Source: Lysobacterales bacterium (lineage in GTDB: Bacteria; Pseudomonadota; Gammaproteobacteria; Xanthomonadales; SZUA-36). Taken from it: a stretch of DNA of 34,231 nucleotides. This document shows positions 1 through 9,402 of the stretch, piece after piece (the stretch's first letter is position 1; each line of letters opens with the position of its first letter). The notes below the pieces were generated by a model. That model saw only the letters and a program-made list of their open reading frames with translations, made no database searches and was not told the origin of the DNA. The stretch lies in the NCBI GenBank assembly GCA_011524975.1, contig WTJD01000212.1, forward strand, positions 1-34,231, read 5' to 3'. A program made the position numbers and the translations under genes.

Positions 1-408
1 GTGGGGGCGGTGGCGCTTGACGGACGGGGCAACCTGGCCGCGGGGACCTCGACGGGCGGAATGACCAACAAGCGCTTCGGGCGCGTGGGCGACTCACCCA
101 TTATCGGTGCCGGAACCTATGCTTCGAATGACAGCTGCGCGGTCAGCGCCACCGGACACGGTGAGTTCTTCATTCGCCACGTCGTCGCCTTCAACATTTG
201 CAACCGGGTGAAGAGCGGCGCCAGCGTCACCGAAGCCGGGGACACGGTGATCAACGGCATCCTGCGGGACGTCGGCGGCGAGGGCGGTGTCATCATCATG
301 GGCCCGGACGGCGACATCGCCATGCCATTCAATACCAGGGGCATGTACCGCGCCAGCATCAACGCCGAAGGGGAATTATTCGTTGGGATTTACGGGAACG
401 AGCCGTAA
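1..408 (+). CDS. Isoaspartyl peptidase/L-asparaginase (Ntn-hydrolase family), C-terminal part, truncated by window start
   Basis: Reads VGAVALDGRGNLAAGTSTGGMTNKRFGRVGDSPIIGAGTYA, typical of the beta subunit of plant-type asparaginases. The catalytic Thr would lie just upstream of base 1. Confidence 0.9.
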   Translation: MGAVALDGRGNLAAGTSTGGMTNKRFGRVGDSPIIGAGTYASNDSCAVSATGHGEFFIRHVVAFNICNRVKSGASVTEAGDTVINGILRDVGGEGGVIIMGPDGDIAMPFNTRGMYRASINAEGELFVGIYGNEP

Positions 409-513
409 AGCGCAGACCTGAAGACTCCAACACCGGTAAAAGGCATTGCCCTGGCGGCTACTCACACCCCGCCCGCACGCTCAATGGAGGCCGCGAGCCG
501 GGCCTGGCGCGCA

Positions 514-1353
514 TCATGGCTGCGGAAAAACCCGCTCCAGCAACTGCTCGGTGGCCTGCGACCGGTTGAGGGTATAGAAGTGCAGGCCAGGTGCGCCATC
601 GCGCAATAATTGCTCGCACAGACGGGCCACCACATCCAGCCCGAAGGACCGGATAGACGCAAGGTCATCGCCCCAGGCCTCCAGGCGCTGCATGATCCAG
701 CGAGGAATTTCAGCACCGCAGGTCTGTGAGAAGCGCGCCAACTGCCGGTAGTTGGTGATCGGCATGATCCCCGGCCTGATCGGAATACGGATCCCGGCCA
801 CGCGGCAGTCCTCGACAAATCGATAATAGCTGTCCGCATTGTAAAAATACTGGGTAATGGCGCCGTCGGCGCCCGCATCCACCTTTTGCCTGAAATACCT
901 CAGGTCGAGCTCAGGCGTGGCGGACTCAGGATGGAATTCAGGATAGCAACCGACCTCGATCGTGAAGGTGTCACCGTAGTGTGCGCGCACGAAGGAAACC
1001 AGGTCATCGGCATGTCGAAAATCTCCCGGCTGCGCCTGCCCGTCCGGCCAGTCACCTCGGAGCAGCACCAGGCGGCTGACACCGGCGCGTTTGTACTCCT
1101 CGAGAAAGTGGCGCAGTCGCTGTCGGCTGCCGACCATGCAGGAAATATGGGGTGCGACATCGACACCGGAATCCCGGGACAGTCTGAGCACGGCCTCGTG
1201 TGTGGCCGTGAGACGGGAACCGCCGGCCCCGAAGGTCACCGAAAAGTACTCGGGCTCAAACCGTACCAATCGATGCCAGGTGGCATCCAGTAATCGGTTT
1301 TGCTCCTCGTTCCGGGGCGGAAAAAACTCGAAAGAAATGGGCGTATGGCTCAC
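514..1353 (-). CDS. metF: Methylenetetrahydrofolate reductase
   Basis: VSHTPISFEFFPPRNEEQNRLLDATWHRL..., YFSVTFGAGGS, GADGAITQYFYNADSYYRF. Likely GTG start at 1353, inside the longer ORF 514..1410. Confidence 0.92.
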   Translation of the reverse strand: MSHTPISFEFFPPRNEEQNRLLDATWHRLVRFEPEYFSVTFGAGGSRLTATHEAVLRLSRDSGVDVAPHISCMVGSRQRLRHFLEEYKRAGVSRLVLLRGDWPDGQAQPGDFRHADDLVSFVRAHYGDTFTIEVGCYPEFHPESATPELDLRYFRQKVDAGADGAITQYFYNADSYYRFVEDCRVAGIRIPIRPGIMPITNYRQLARFSQTCGAEIPRWIMQRLEAWGDDLASIRSFGLDVVARLCEQLLRDGAPGLHFYTLNRSQATEQLLERVFPQP

Positions 1354-1408
1354 AGATTCCTGCCGCTTTGATACACGAGCGCGCGGCCCGGGCGGGGCGC
1401 GCTTTTCC

Positions 1409-1436
1409 AAAAAATGACGCCCGATCTCTCGGGCGT
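1409..1436 (-). terminator. Rho-independent terminator between ahcY and metF
   Basis: On the minus strand: ACGCCCGA-GAGA-TCGGGCGT (8-bp perfect stem) followed by CATTTTTT. Confidence 0.8.
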
Positions 1437-1474
1437 CCGTTCATAGCCTGTTGGTTCCTGTCGGCCTCTGCGAA

Positions 1475-2905
1475 TCAGTACCGGTAATGCTCTGGCTTGT
1501 AGGGGCCTTGCGCGTCGACACCGATATAATCCGCCTGATCCCGCCTGAGATCGGTCAGGTGGGCGCCGATACGGTCCAGATGCAGCCGCGCCACCTTCTC
1601 GTCCAGGTGCTTGGGCAGCACGTAAACCTGGTGCTCATAGCGCTCGCCATGACAAAACAGCTCAATCTGAGCCAGGACCTGGTTGGTGAACGAGTTGGAC
1701 ATCACGAAGCTCGGATGACCCGTTGCGCATCCCAGGTTGACGAGGCGGCCCTCGGCCAACAGGATGATGCGCTTGCCGTCCGGAAAGATGACGTGATCCA
1801 CCTGCGGCTTGATGTTTTCCCAGTCATACTGCTTCAGGCTGGCCACATCGATCTCATTGTCGAAATGGCCGATGTTGCACACGATGGCCTGGTGCTTCAT
1901 GTTTCGCATGTGGTCGTGCGTGATCACATGATAGTTACCCGTGGCGGTCACGAATATATCCGCCTCCGCGGCCGCTTCGTCCAGCGTCACAACCCGGTAA
2001 CCTTCCATCGCCGCCTGCAGCGCGCAGATCGGGTCAATCTCGGTCACCCAGACCGTGGCGCCCAGACCCCGCAATGACTGGGCACAGCCCTTGCCGACGT
2101 CACCATAACCGGCCACAACCGCGATCTTGCCCGCGATCATCACGTCCGTCGCGCGCTTGATGCCATCGACCAGCGACTCACGGCAACCGTAAAGGTTGTC
2201 GAATTTGGATTTCGTCACCGAGTCATTCACGTTGATGGCCGGAAACGGCAGCGTGCCTTCTTTGGCCATCTGATACAGGCGCTTCACGCCGGTGGTGGTC
2301 TCTTCGGTGACACCCTGGATGGCGGCCAATGCCTTGGAGTACCAACCGGGACGGGTATCCAGCCGCTTGCGAATGGAGTTGAACAGGGCAACCTCTTCCT
2401 CACTGCCCGGGTTGTCCAGTACGCTGGGGTCGGTCTCGGCCTGTGAGCCCAGGTAGAGCAGCAGGGTGGCGTCACCGCCGTCGTCCAGAATCATGTTGGC
2501 GAAGGTCTGCTGACCGTTCTCATCCGTCCACTCGAAAATGCGGTGCGTGAAATCCCAGTACTCGTCCAGGGTCTCGCCCTTGAAGGCGAACACCGGTGTA
2601 CCCGCCGCTGCGATCGCGGCGGCAGCATGATCCTGCGTGGAATAGATATTGCAGGAAGCCCAGCGCACGTCAGCGCCCAGCGCTTCCAGCGACTCGATCA
2701 GGACCGCCGTCTGGATGGTCATGTGCAGGCTGCCGGCAATCCGTGCGCCCTTCAAGGGCTGTTCATCGGCATACTCAGCCCGGATATCCATCAAGCCCGG
2801 CATTTCCGTCTCGGCGATGGCGATCTCACGGCGACCGAACTCGGCCTGCGAAATATCCGCCACGTGATAGGCGGGTTGCTTCAGTTGTTCAATAGCAGCA
2901 CTCAT
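1475..2905 (-). CDS. ahcY: S-adenosyl-L-homocysteine hydrolase
   Basis: [39 protein letters not shown]..., [18 protein letters not shown]-binding motif, C-terminal [10 protein letters not shown]. Confidence 0.98.
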   Translation of the reverse strand: MSAAIEQLKQPAYHVADISQAEFGRREIAIAETEMPGLMDIRAEYADEQPLKGARIAGSLHMTIQTAVLIESLEALGADVRWASCNIYSTQDHAAAAIAAAGTPVFAFKGETLDEYWDFTHRIFEWTDENGQQTFANMILDDGGDATLLLYLGSQAETDPSVLDNPGSEEEVALFNSIRKRLDTRPGWYSKALAAIQGVTEETTTGVKRLYQMAKEGTLPFPAINVNDSVTKSKFDNLYGCRESLVDGIKRATDVMIAGKIAVVAGYGDVGKGCAQSLRGLGATVWVTEIDPICALQAAMEGYRVVTLDEAAAEADIFVTATGNYHVITHDHMRNMKHQAIVCNIGHFDNEIDVASLKQYDWENIKPQVDHVIFPDGKRIILLAEGRLVNLGCATGHPSFVMSNSFTNQVLAQIELFCHGERYEHQVYVLPKHLDEKVARLHLDRIGAHLTDLRRDQADYIGVDAQGPYKPEHYRY

Positions 2906-2927
2906 TGTGATAACTCCTGTTTTACAA

Positions 2928-3010
2928 CGAGCGCAGTTGGTTCAAGTCACCCGCGCGCCGAGCCTGGCCTGGCCGCTTCAACAGCCGGGTCGCAGCGCTC
3001 CTCGGCGCTT
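2928..3010 (-). promoter_or_regulatory. SAH riboswitch upstream of ahcY
   Basis: Minus strand: GCGCCGAGGAGCGCTGCGACC...GGCCAGGCTCGGCGC...TGCGCTCG. P1 pairs GCGCCGAG (3008-3001) with CTCGGCGC (2962-2955). The conserved GAGCGCUGC and CCAGGCUCGG are present, with a downstream GCGCTC (2934-2929) able to form the pseudoknot. RBS CAGGAG and the ahcY ATG follow. Confidence 0.92.
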
Positions 3011-3020
3011 GGGTAGTTAT

Positions 3021-4187
3021 TCAGTCCATGCCAGCCGCGGACTTCAGGTCGTCTACGCGGTCAAGCTTCTCCCAGCTCACGCCAAGATCTTCGCGGCCCA
3101 TGTGGCCGTAGGCCGACAACGGCCGGTAGATCGGGCGGATCAGATCCAGTGAGTGAATGATGCTGTACGGACGCAGGTCAAATTCCTGCCTCACGATCTG
3201 CTCGATGGTTCGCACGGGAATCTTTTCGGTCCCGAAGGTATCGATACTGATGGACGTCGGCTCCGCCACGCCGATCGCGTAACTCACCTGTACTTCCGCC
3301 CGATCCGCCAGGCCCGCCGCCACGATATTCTTGGCCACGTGACGGGTCGCGTAAGCGGCCGAGCGGTCCACCTTCGAGGGGTCTTTGCCGGAGAACGCGC
3401 CGCCGCCGTGGCGCGCCATACCGCCGTAGGTGTCCACAATGATCTTGCGTCCCGTCAAACCCGCGTCTCCCACGGGCCCGCCGATTTCAAAAGCGCCGGT
3501 CGGATTGATGTGGTACTTGGTGTTGCCGTTCAGCCACCCTGCCGGCAGCACGGGCTTGATGATTTCCTCCATCACCAGCTCGCGCAGCTGCTCCTGGGAA
3601 GAGTCCGGGCTGTGCTGCGTTGAGAGCACGACGGCATCAATACCCGCCGGACGCCCGTCCTCGTAGCGGAACGTGACCTGGCTCTTGGCGTCCGGGCGCA
3701 AATGACGACGACCGTCATCGGTGCCCACGCGAACCTCATTCTGGCGTTTCATCAGCTCATGCGCATAGTAAATGGGCGCTGGCATCAGAACGTCGGTTTC
3801 GTTGGTGGCATAACCGAACATCAGCCCCTGGTCGCCCGCGCCCTGGTCCTCAGGCCGCTCGCGGCTGACGCCACGATCGATGTTTTCCGACTGTTTGCCG
3901 ATGATGTTGATGACCCCGCAGGTATGCCCGTCGTAGCCGACATCGGAACTGGTGTAGCCAATATCACAAATGACTTTGCGAATGAGGTCTTCCAGGTCAA
4001 CCCACGCTGAAGTCGTGATCTCCCCGCCAACGATCGCGACGCCCGTCTTGACAAAAGTTTCACAGGCCACGCGCGCGTGTTTGTCTTCCGCGATCAACGC
4101 ATCCAGCACGGCATCCGAAACCTGGTCCGCCAGCTTGTCAGGGTGGCCGGCCGCAACCGACTCTGATGTAAACAGGTAATCACTCAT
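3021..4187 (-). CDS. metK: S-adenosylmethionine synthetase
   Basis: [30 protein letters not shown]..., [27 protein letters not shown]. Confidence 0.98.
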   Translation of the reverse strand: MSDYLFTSESVAAGHPDKLADQVSDAVLDALIAEDKHARVACETFVKTGVAIVGGEITTSAWVDLEDLIRKVICDIGYTSSDVGYDGHTCGVINIIGKQSENIDRGVSRERPEDQGAGDQGLMFGYATNETDVLMPAPIYYAHELMKRQNEVRVGTDDGRRHLRPDAKSQVTFRYEDGRPAGIDAVVLSTQHSPDSSQEQLRELVMEEIIKPVLPAGWLNGNTKYHINPTGAFEIGGPVGDAGLTGRKIIVDTYGGMARHGGGAFSGKDPSKVDRSAAYATRHVAKNIVAAGLADRAEVQVSYAIGVAEPTSISIDTFGTEKIPVRTIEQIVRQEFDLRPYSIIHSLDLIRPIYRPLSAYGHMGREDLGVSWEKLDRVDDLKSAAGMD

Positions 4188-4208
4188 TTCAGGAAGATCT
4201 CCAAGGTT

Positions 4209-4240
4209 ATATATCTTTCTATAAAGATTAAGCGATATAT
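4209..4240 (-). promoter_or_regulatory. Operator-like inverted repeat at the metK start site
   Basis: ATATATC-N18-GATATAT (4209-4215/4234-4240) with a nested perfect ATCTTT-N4-AAAGAT (4213-4228), abutting the predicted -10 and +1. Confidence 0.5.
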
Positions 4241-4267
4241 TGTACTTTGCCGCGTTCGGCGGAGCAA
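4239..4267 (-). promoter_or_regulatory. Predicted sigma70 promoter of metK
   Basis: Minus strand TTGCTC (4267-4262), 17-nt spacer, TACAAT (4244-4239), upstream of the metK RBS GGAG and ATG at 4187. Confidence 0.65.
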
Positions 4268-4414
4268 ATCGGGCATCCGGGCACGCATTCGAAGGCCGAG
4301 GGGGCCCGCTCCATTGGTACTCCAGTGCCCTTTTAGCTTAAAGTTTGCCCTTTGGCATAAATTCTGCCGGTAAAAACCACCCATAACCACTTGAATGAGA
4401 CGGACTGACAGAGC

Positions 4415-5920
4415 ATGAATCACACCATTTCCCAAGCGCTGCTGCGCAATTTCCTCGGTTACTCAGCTGACTGGTACAAATTGACGATCGTTGTGTTTCT
4501 CGTTCTCAATCCGATTTTCCTGCACGTGCTGGGTCCGTTTGTGACGGGCTGGCTACTGGTCCTGGAGTTCATTTTCTGCCTGGCGATGGCGCTGAAATGC
4601 TATCCGCTGCAGCCTGGCGGGCTACTCGCCCTGGAGGCGGTCATCCTGGGGATGACCAGCCCGGAGACGGTGTATCACGAAGCGGAAGCCAACTTCTCGG
4701 TCATCCTGCTGTTGATTTTCATGGTGGCGGGTATTTTCTTCCTCAAGGACATGCTGATGGCCATGTTCGCGAAGATTTTCATCCGTATCCGGTCAAAAAT
4801 ACTGTTGTCCGTGATGTTTTCCTTCAGCGCCGCCGTGCTCTCTGCGTTCCTCGACGCGCTCACCGTCACCGTGGTCATCATCACCGTTATTTCCGGGTTT
4901 TATGGCATTTACCACAAGGTCACCTCGGGCAAGGGCTTTGACGACGATCATGATCAGGCTGATGACTCCGGCATCGGGCAAGAAACGAGAGAAGACCTGG
5001 ATAATTTCCGGGCCTACCTGCGCAATATCCTCATGCACGGGGCCGTTGGAACCGCCCTGGGCGGCGTGATGACCCTGGTTGGCGAGCCGCAAAACCTGCT
5101 GATCGGCCAGATTGCCGGATGGGAATTCATGGAATTTTTCTATCGGATGGCTCCGGTCAGCCTGCCGGTTTTTGCGGCCGGATTACTGACCTGTGTCGTG
5201 GTGGAGAAGCTGGGCATCCTGGGTTACGGCGCGCAAATGCCCGAGGCCGCGCGGCGCATTCTCGAGGAGTATGACCGGATCGAGCAGGAGAGGCGGACGC
5301 CGAAACAAAAAGCGAAAATTGTCGCGCAGGCCCTGGTAGCCGTCTTCCTGGTGATTGCGCTCGCCTTTCACTGGGCGGAAGTGGGCCTGATTGGCCTCGC
5401 CGTGATCGTGCTCGCCACCAGCTTGTCGGGCATCACCGAAGAGCACCGGCTGGGACATGCATTCGCCGAGGCGCTGCCATTCACCGCCCTGCTGGTCGTG
5501 TTTTTCGCGATTGTCGGCGTCATTCATGACCAACACCTCTTTAGCCCCGTGCTGCACTGGGCCTTGTCGTTCAGCGAAGACGCGCAAATCCCGATCTTTT
5601 TCCTGGTGAACGGGGTGCTCTCAGCCATATCGGATAACGTCTTCGTAGCAACGGTTTACATCAACGAGGTCTGGGGCGCTTTCCAGGCTGGGGAAATCAC
5701 CCGGGAACATTTTGATCTGCTGACCATCGCGATCAACACCGGAACCAATATCCCCTCGGTAGCGACCCCCAATGGTCAGGCGGCATTCCTGTTCCTGCTG
5801 ACCTCGGCACTGGCGCCGCTGGTGCGACTCGGTTACGGGCGCATGGTGATGCTCGCCCTGCCCTACACCATCGTCATGACCACCACCGGCCTGTTGGCCT
5901 GTATCTTCTTCCTGCGGTAG
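4415..5920 (+). CDS. nhaB: Na+/H+ antiporter NhaB
   Basis: Multi-TM protein; [106 protein letters not shown]. Confidence 0.93.
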   Translation: MNHTISQALLRNFLGYSADWYKLTIVVFLVLNPIFLHVLGPFVTGWLLVLEFIFCLAMALKCYPLQPGGLLALEAVILGMTSPETVYHEAEANFSVILLLIFMVAGIFFLKDMLMAMFAKIFIRIRSKILLSVMFSFSAAVLSAFLDALTVTVVIITVISGFYGIYHKVTSGKGFDDDHDQADDSGIGQETREDLDNFRAYLRNILMHGAVGTALGGVMTLVGEPQNLLIGQIAGWEFMEFFYRMAPVSLPVFAAGLLTCVVVEKLGILGYGAQMPEAARRILEEYDRIEQERRTPKQKAKIVAQALVAVFLVIALAFHWAEVGLIGLAVIVLATSLSGITEEHRLGHAFAEALPFTALLVVFFAIVGVIHDQHLFSPVLHWALSFSEDAQIPIFFLVNGVLSAISDNVFVATVYINEVWGAFQAGEITREHFDLLTIAINTGTNIPSVATPNGQAAFLFLLTSALAPLVRLGYGRMVMLALPYTIVMTTTGLLACIFFLR

Positions 5921-5963
5921 TGCGCTCAGCCCTCGCTGATTGCCGCTGAACGGACATGATGGG

Positions 5964-5987
5964 CGCCCGGCAATGGCCGGGCGTTTT
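5964..5987 (+). terminator. Rho-independent terminator after nhaB
   Basis: CGCCCGGC-AATG-GCCGGGCG followed by TTTTC. Confidence 0.8.
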
Positions 5988-6015
5988 CATGGTGCTGGAG
6001 TGATTTTTATTTCAC

Positions 6016-6435
6016 TCACCACTCGCCCTGGTTGGGCATGCTGGCCCAGGGCTCGCGCTGTGGCAGCGCCTCGCCTTGTTGCAGTAACTCGATGGAGATG
6101 CCGTCGGGGGACCGCACGAACGCCATGCGGCCGTCGCGTGGCGGGCGCCGGATGACCACGCCGTTGTCACGCAAGCGTTCACAAACCGCGTAAATATCCT
6201 CGACCTCGTAAGCCAGGTGGCCAAAGTTTCTTCCACCGCCAAGCGCCTCCGGATCCCAGTTATGCGTCAATTCCACCTGCGCGTCTTCATTACCGGGCGC
6301 GGCCAGAAACACCAGTGTGAACCGGCCACCGGTACTGTCCCTTCGGCGGATTTCACGTAAACCCAAATGGTTGCAATAAAATTCCAGTGACTCGTCGAGG
6401 TCGGTGACGCGGACCATCGTATGCAGGTATTTCAT
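6016..6435 (-). CDS. gloA: Lactoylglutathione lyase (glyoxalase I)
   Basis: MKYLHTMVRVTDLDESLEFYCNHLGLREIRRRDSTGGRFTLVFLAAPGNE...ELTHNWDPE...GRNFGHLAYEVEDIY. Confidence 0.95.
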   Translation of the reverse strand: MKYLHTMVRVTDLDESLEFYCNHLGLREIRRRDSTGGRFTLVFLAAPGNEDAQVELTHNWDPEALGGGRNFGHLAYEVEDIYAVCERLRDNGVVIRRPPRDGRMAFVRSPDGISIELLQQGEALPQREPWASMPNQGEW

Positions 6436-6488
6436 TTATGCGCTCCAGGCCATATGCTCACCCCAGTTTACCTTCACGGATCCAGAAC

Positions 6489-6944
6489 ATGAGTAAATCG
6501 ACCGATGGAAAGCGCATGGCGCTGTTCAGAGAGGCGGCCGTCTTCCAACTCAAACTCGCGGCGGACGGCTTCCGCGATCTGATCCTCGTTCCCGTCTCCC
6601 TGATTGCCGCTTTGGTCGGTCTTATGAGAGGCGGCGGCTATCCCGAAAAAGAGTTTCGGGATGTGATCGAACTGGGGCGGCGAACGGAGCGCTGGATCAA
6701 CCTCTTCGGCACTCACGAACCGGAAACAGGCCAGGAGCCCACGCTGGATCAACTGCTGGAGCGGGCCGAGACCGTGGTGCGGGATCAGGCCAAAAAAGGC
6801 GGTATCACTGAAAACGCGACCCACGCGATCGAGCGCGCGCTGGACGCTGTTCAACGCGCCGCAGCAAAAGCGCCCACACCGGCTGAACCCGGGGAAAACG
6901 CCAGGAAGGTAGAAAAAGCAGAACCGGACAGGGAATCAGTATGA
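6489..6944 (+). CDS. Hypothetical protein, possibly with a short hydrophobic segment near the N terminus
   Basis: ORF with ATG at 6489 (MSKSTDGKRMALFREAAVFQLKLAADGFRDLILVPVSLIAALVGLMRGGGYPEKEFRDVIELG...). No family recognised. Confidence 0.65.
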   Translation: MSKSTDGKRMALFREAAVFQLKLAADGFRDLILVPVSLIAALVGLMRGGGYPEKEFRDVIELGRRTERWINLFGTHEPETGQEPTLDQLLERAETVVRDQAKKGGITENATHAIERALDAVQRAAAKAPTPAEPGENARKVEKAEPDRESV

Positions 6945-7370
6945 GCCGGCGATATAACCGCTGAGCTGCTGCACTTCGAACTGCTTTTCTTCGAGCAGGT
7001 TTTTGACCAGGTCGCCAATGGAGACGATGCCCAGCAACTCTCCTTCATCCACGACAGGCAGATGGCGGCAACGGCACCGGGTCATGGTTTCCATGCACTG
7101 TTCCGTGGAATCGCTGGGCGCGGCCGTGATGACCGGTGACGACATCACCTCTCGCACGGGCGTGTCGCCCGAGGAGCGCGCGTTTAAAGCGATTTTCTGC
7201 AAGTAGTCCCGCTCGGTAAAAATGCCCGCCACGCTGTCGCCTTTCTTGACCAGCACCGCACCCACATTGACCTCCGCCATCAGGCTGATAGCGTCAAGCA
7301 CGGTTGCCGTCTCCTCGACGGACAGCACCATCGACCCCTTGTTTTCAATGATAGAGGAAATTGCAGTCAT
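6936..7370 (-). CDS. CBS-domain protein (tandem CBS pair)
   Basis: VLDAISLMAEVNVGAVLVKKGDSVAGIFTERDYLQKI...PVREVMSSPVITAAPSDSTEQCMETMTRCRCRHLPVVDEGELLGIVSIGDLVK. Confidence 0.93.
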   Translation of the reverse strand: MTAISSIIENKGSMVLSVEETATVLDAISLMAEVNVGAVLVKKGDSVAGIFTERDYLQKIALNARSSGDTPVREVMSSPVITAAPSDSTEQCMETMTRCRCRHLPVVDEGELLGIVSIGDLVKNLLEEKQFEVQQLSGYIAGSY

Positions 7371-7441
7371 CCCTATCGCTCCCCGTTTTCCAAACTCCCC
7401 CTAAGTCTAGACGGCGGCCAGCTTATTACAAGCTGCCTCGC

Positions 7442-7735
7442 TCACGGGTCCCTTCGGCTTTCGACCACCGTGTACTCTGCTTCCAGCGCGTCGCCGTCAG
7501 CGGAACGCACCCCGGCTTGTGCTGTAAACGCGCTCACGCCCTCTTTTTTCAGCTTACGGCGGATCCATGCCAGGCGAAGCCAGACCACGATGCCCGCCAG
7601 CAGACCCAGGCTCAGCGCCACCACCAAGGCCACCATGCCCAGCATGAAAGAGCCGATCAGGACCAACAATCCCGCCAGGGCCATGAGCACCCTGGTGAAC
7701 GGATTGGAGGGGGGCGGGCTGATATACAATGGCAT
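7442..7735 (-). CDS. Small hypothetical membrane protein
   Basis: MPLYISPPPSNPFTRVLMALAGLLVLIGSFMLGMVALVVALSLGLLAGIVVWLRLAW...; two predicted TM helices with a basic/acidic tail. Confidence 0.6.
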   Translation of the reverse strand: MPLYISPPPSNPFTRVLMALAGLLVLIGSFMLGMVALVVALSLGLLAGIVVWLRLAWIRRKLKKEGVSAFTAQAGVRSADGDALEAEYTVVESRRDP

Positions 7736-7795
7736 TCAACTAAATTCCGGCAGGTATGTGTCTGTACAACATGCGGCCAGCACCGGGGAGTGTCA

Positions 7796-8134
7796 ATGTC
7801 TCGCAAATTATGTCGGCTTGTCGATGTACCCCCCGACTCGGGCCTGGGCCTGCGTATCGAAGGCCCCGGGGGCAGCCGCCACATCGTTCTTTTCAAGACG
7901 CCCGCCGGCATCCGGGCCTACCAGGACGTGTGCCCGCACCAGGGTCGCGGCCTTGCTTTCGCACCCGGTGAATACCTCCTCGATGATCGCGGCAACCTGA
8001 TCTGCCCCCATCATGGGGCCAGCTTTGACCTCACCTCAGGGGCCTGTTTTTCGGGACCCTGCGAGGGCGACCGCCTGAGCGCCATTGAAACCCGGATCGA
8101 AAAGGGGTGGGTATACCTCGAAGCGTCTGATTAG
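7796..8134 (+). CDS. Rieske [2Fe-2S] domain protein
   Basis: Starts MSRKLCRLVDVPPDSG (ATG 7796). Rieske motifs CPHQGRG...CPHHGASFDLTSG. Confidence 0.9.
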   Translation: MSRKLCRLVDVPPDSGLGLRIEGPGGSRHIVLFKTPAGIRAYQDVCPHQGRGLAFAPGEYLLDDRGNLICPHHGASFDLTSGACFSGPCEGDRLSAIETRIEKGWVYLEASD

Positions 8135-8222
8135 CGGTTCCGCGCTCAGAAAGCCCGGTTGACCAGGTTCATCGCCGCGCCTGCTGCCTTTGATGCCGGT
8201 GGGCCTCAGAGATGGGCCAGGT

Positions 8223-8939
8223 TCAAGATGGATGCTGCCCGGGCGAGCGCTCGAACAGCAGGTCGCGGGTTTCATGTCCCAGCCGCGTGCCGCGCCGTTC
8301 AAATCGTGTCATCGGACGCCACGCGGGTCTGTCGCAAAAGTCTCCGGTCGGTGAAAGATTGGTAAAGCCGGAATGCTCCGACAACACGGCCAACATGTGC
8401 TCGGCATAGGGCACCCAGTCCGTGGCCAGATGCAAAACGCCGCCGCCCGCCACCTTGCGCGCAAGCAGGTCAACAAAATCCGGTTGCACCAGTCGCCGCT
8501 TGTGGTGCCTTTTCTTCGGCCAGGGATCAGGAAACCAGATCCTGACGCCACTGAGACTGGCATCCGGTACGCGCGCCTGCAACCACTCTACGGCATCGAC
8601 CGCCACAACCCTGACATTGTCAATTGAATCCGCGTCAAGCAAGCGCAGCAAATGACCAACACCTGGCTGATGCACCTCCACGCCGATAAAATTTTTGTCC
8701 GGCTCAGCCTGGGCCAGTGCCGCCAGCGCCTCGCCATTGCCGAATCCGATTTCCAGGATCAACGGGGCTGCGCGTCCGAAAACGGCATCCGGGTCCAGGC
8801 GCACCGAGGGATCGACGCCGTAACGCGGCCACCCCTCGGACAGCGCCTGCTTCTGGGCGGTCGTCAGCCTGCCCTGCCGCAGCACATAGCTGCGAATAGG
8901 CCGCAGACCTTTCGCCCCTGGTCGACTGTCGGATGCCAT
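8223..8939 (-). CDS. trmB: tRNA (guanine-N7-)-methyltransferase
   Basis: IRSYVLRQGRLTTAQKQALSEGWPRYGV, LILEIGFGNGEALAALAQAEPDKNFIGVEVHQPGVGHLL, IWFPDPWPKKRHHKRRLVQPDF. Start inferred at MASDSRPG. Confidence 0.95.
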   Translation of the reverse strand: MASDSRPGAKGLRPIRSYVLRQGRLTTAQKQALSEGWPRYGVDPSVRLDPDAVFGRAAPLILEIGFGNGEALAALAQAEPDKNFIGVEVHQPGVGHLLRLLDADSIDNVRVVAVDAVEWLQARVPDASLSGVRIWFPDPWPKKRHHKRRLVQPDFVDLLARKVAGGGVLHLATDWVPYAEHMLAVLSEHSGFTNLSPTGDFCDRPAWRPMTRFERRGTRLGHETRDLLFERSPGQHPS

Positions 8940-8949
8940 GCCTCGCGCC

Positions 8950-9402
8950 TCAACCCATCTGTCTGGGGCGGGATTGTAACCAGTTTTCGAGGATGATCTT
9001 TGCGGCAAACGCGTCTTTTAAAACCGCGTCCCTGCGCCGGCGGGCACCAGCCGCTCGCATGGCGACAAAAGCTTCTTCCGCCGCCCTCGAGGTAAGCCGC
9101 TCATCCTGGAGAAACACGTGCAGGCCCGTTTTATCGCTCAACGTATCCGCGAATCGACGGGCATTCCGTGACATGTCGGTATCGAGGCCCTCCGAATCCA
9201 GCGGCAGCCCCACCACCATGGCCACGGGCCGCCATTCTGAAACCAGCTGTTGGATTCGCCGCCAGGCCTCGTCACCCGTGTTGCTCACCGTTTCCAGCGG
9301 ATTGGCGGTACCCGTTTGGGTCTGTCCAACGGCGACCCCGATGCGAGCAAGGCCAAAATCAAATGCCAGCAAGGTGCCTCGCGGGGCTTGCGCCTCAGGC
9401 AT
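8950..9402 (-). CDS. ruvX: Putative Holliday junction resolvase YqgF/RuvX
   Basis: GTLLAFDFGLARIGVAVGQTQTGTANPLETV, VVGLPLDSEGLDTDMSRNARRFADTL, LQDERLTSRAAEEA. Start uncertain (9402, 9417 or 9438). Confidence 0.92.
   Translation of the reverse strand: MPEAQAPRGTLLAFDFGLARIGVAVGQTQTGTANPLETVSNTGDEAWRRIQQLVSEWRPVAMVVGLPLDSEGLDTDMSRNARRFADTLSDKTGLHVFLQDERLTSRAAEEAFVAMRAAGARRRRDAVLKDAFAAKIILENWLQSRPRQMG

Noticed and set aside
1451-2077. 208-aa + strand ORF antisense to ahcY
   Set aside because: Mirror frame of a highly conserved gene; no recognisable domain.
7419-7435. CAGCTT-ATTAC-AAGCTG inverted repeat between the CBS gene and the small membrane protein gene
   Set aside because: Short stem without a U-tract; may be a weak terminator remnant but not supportable.
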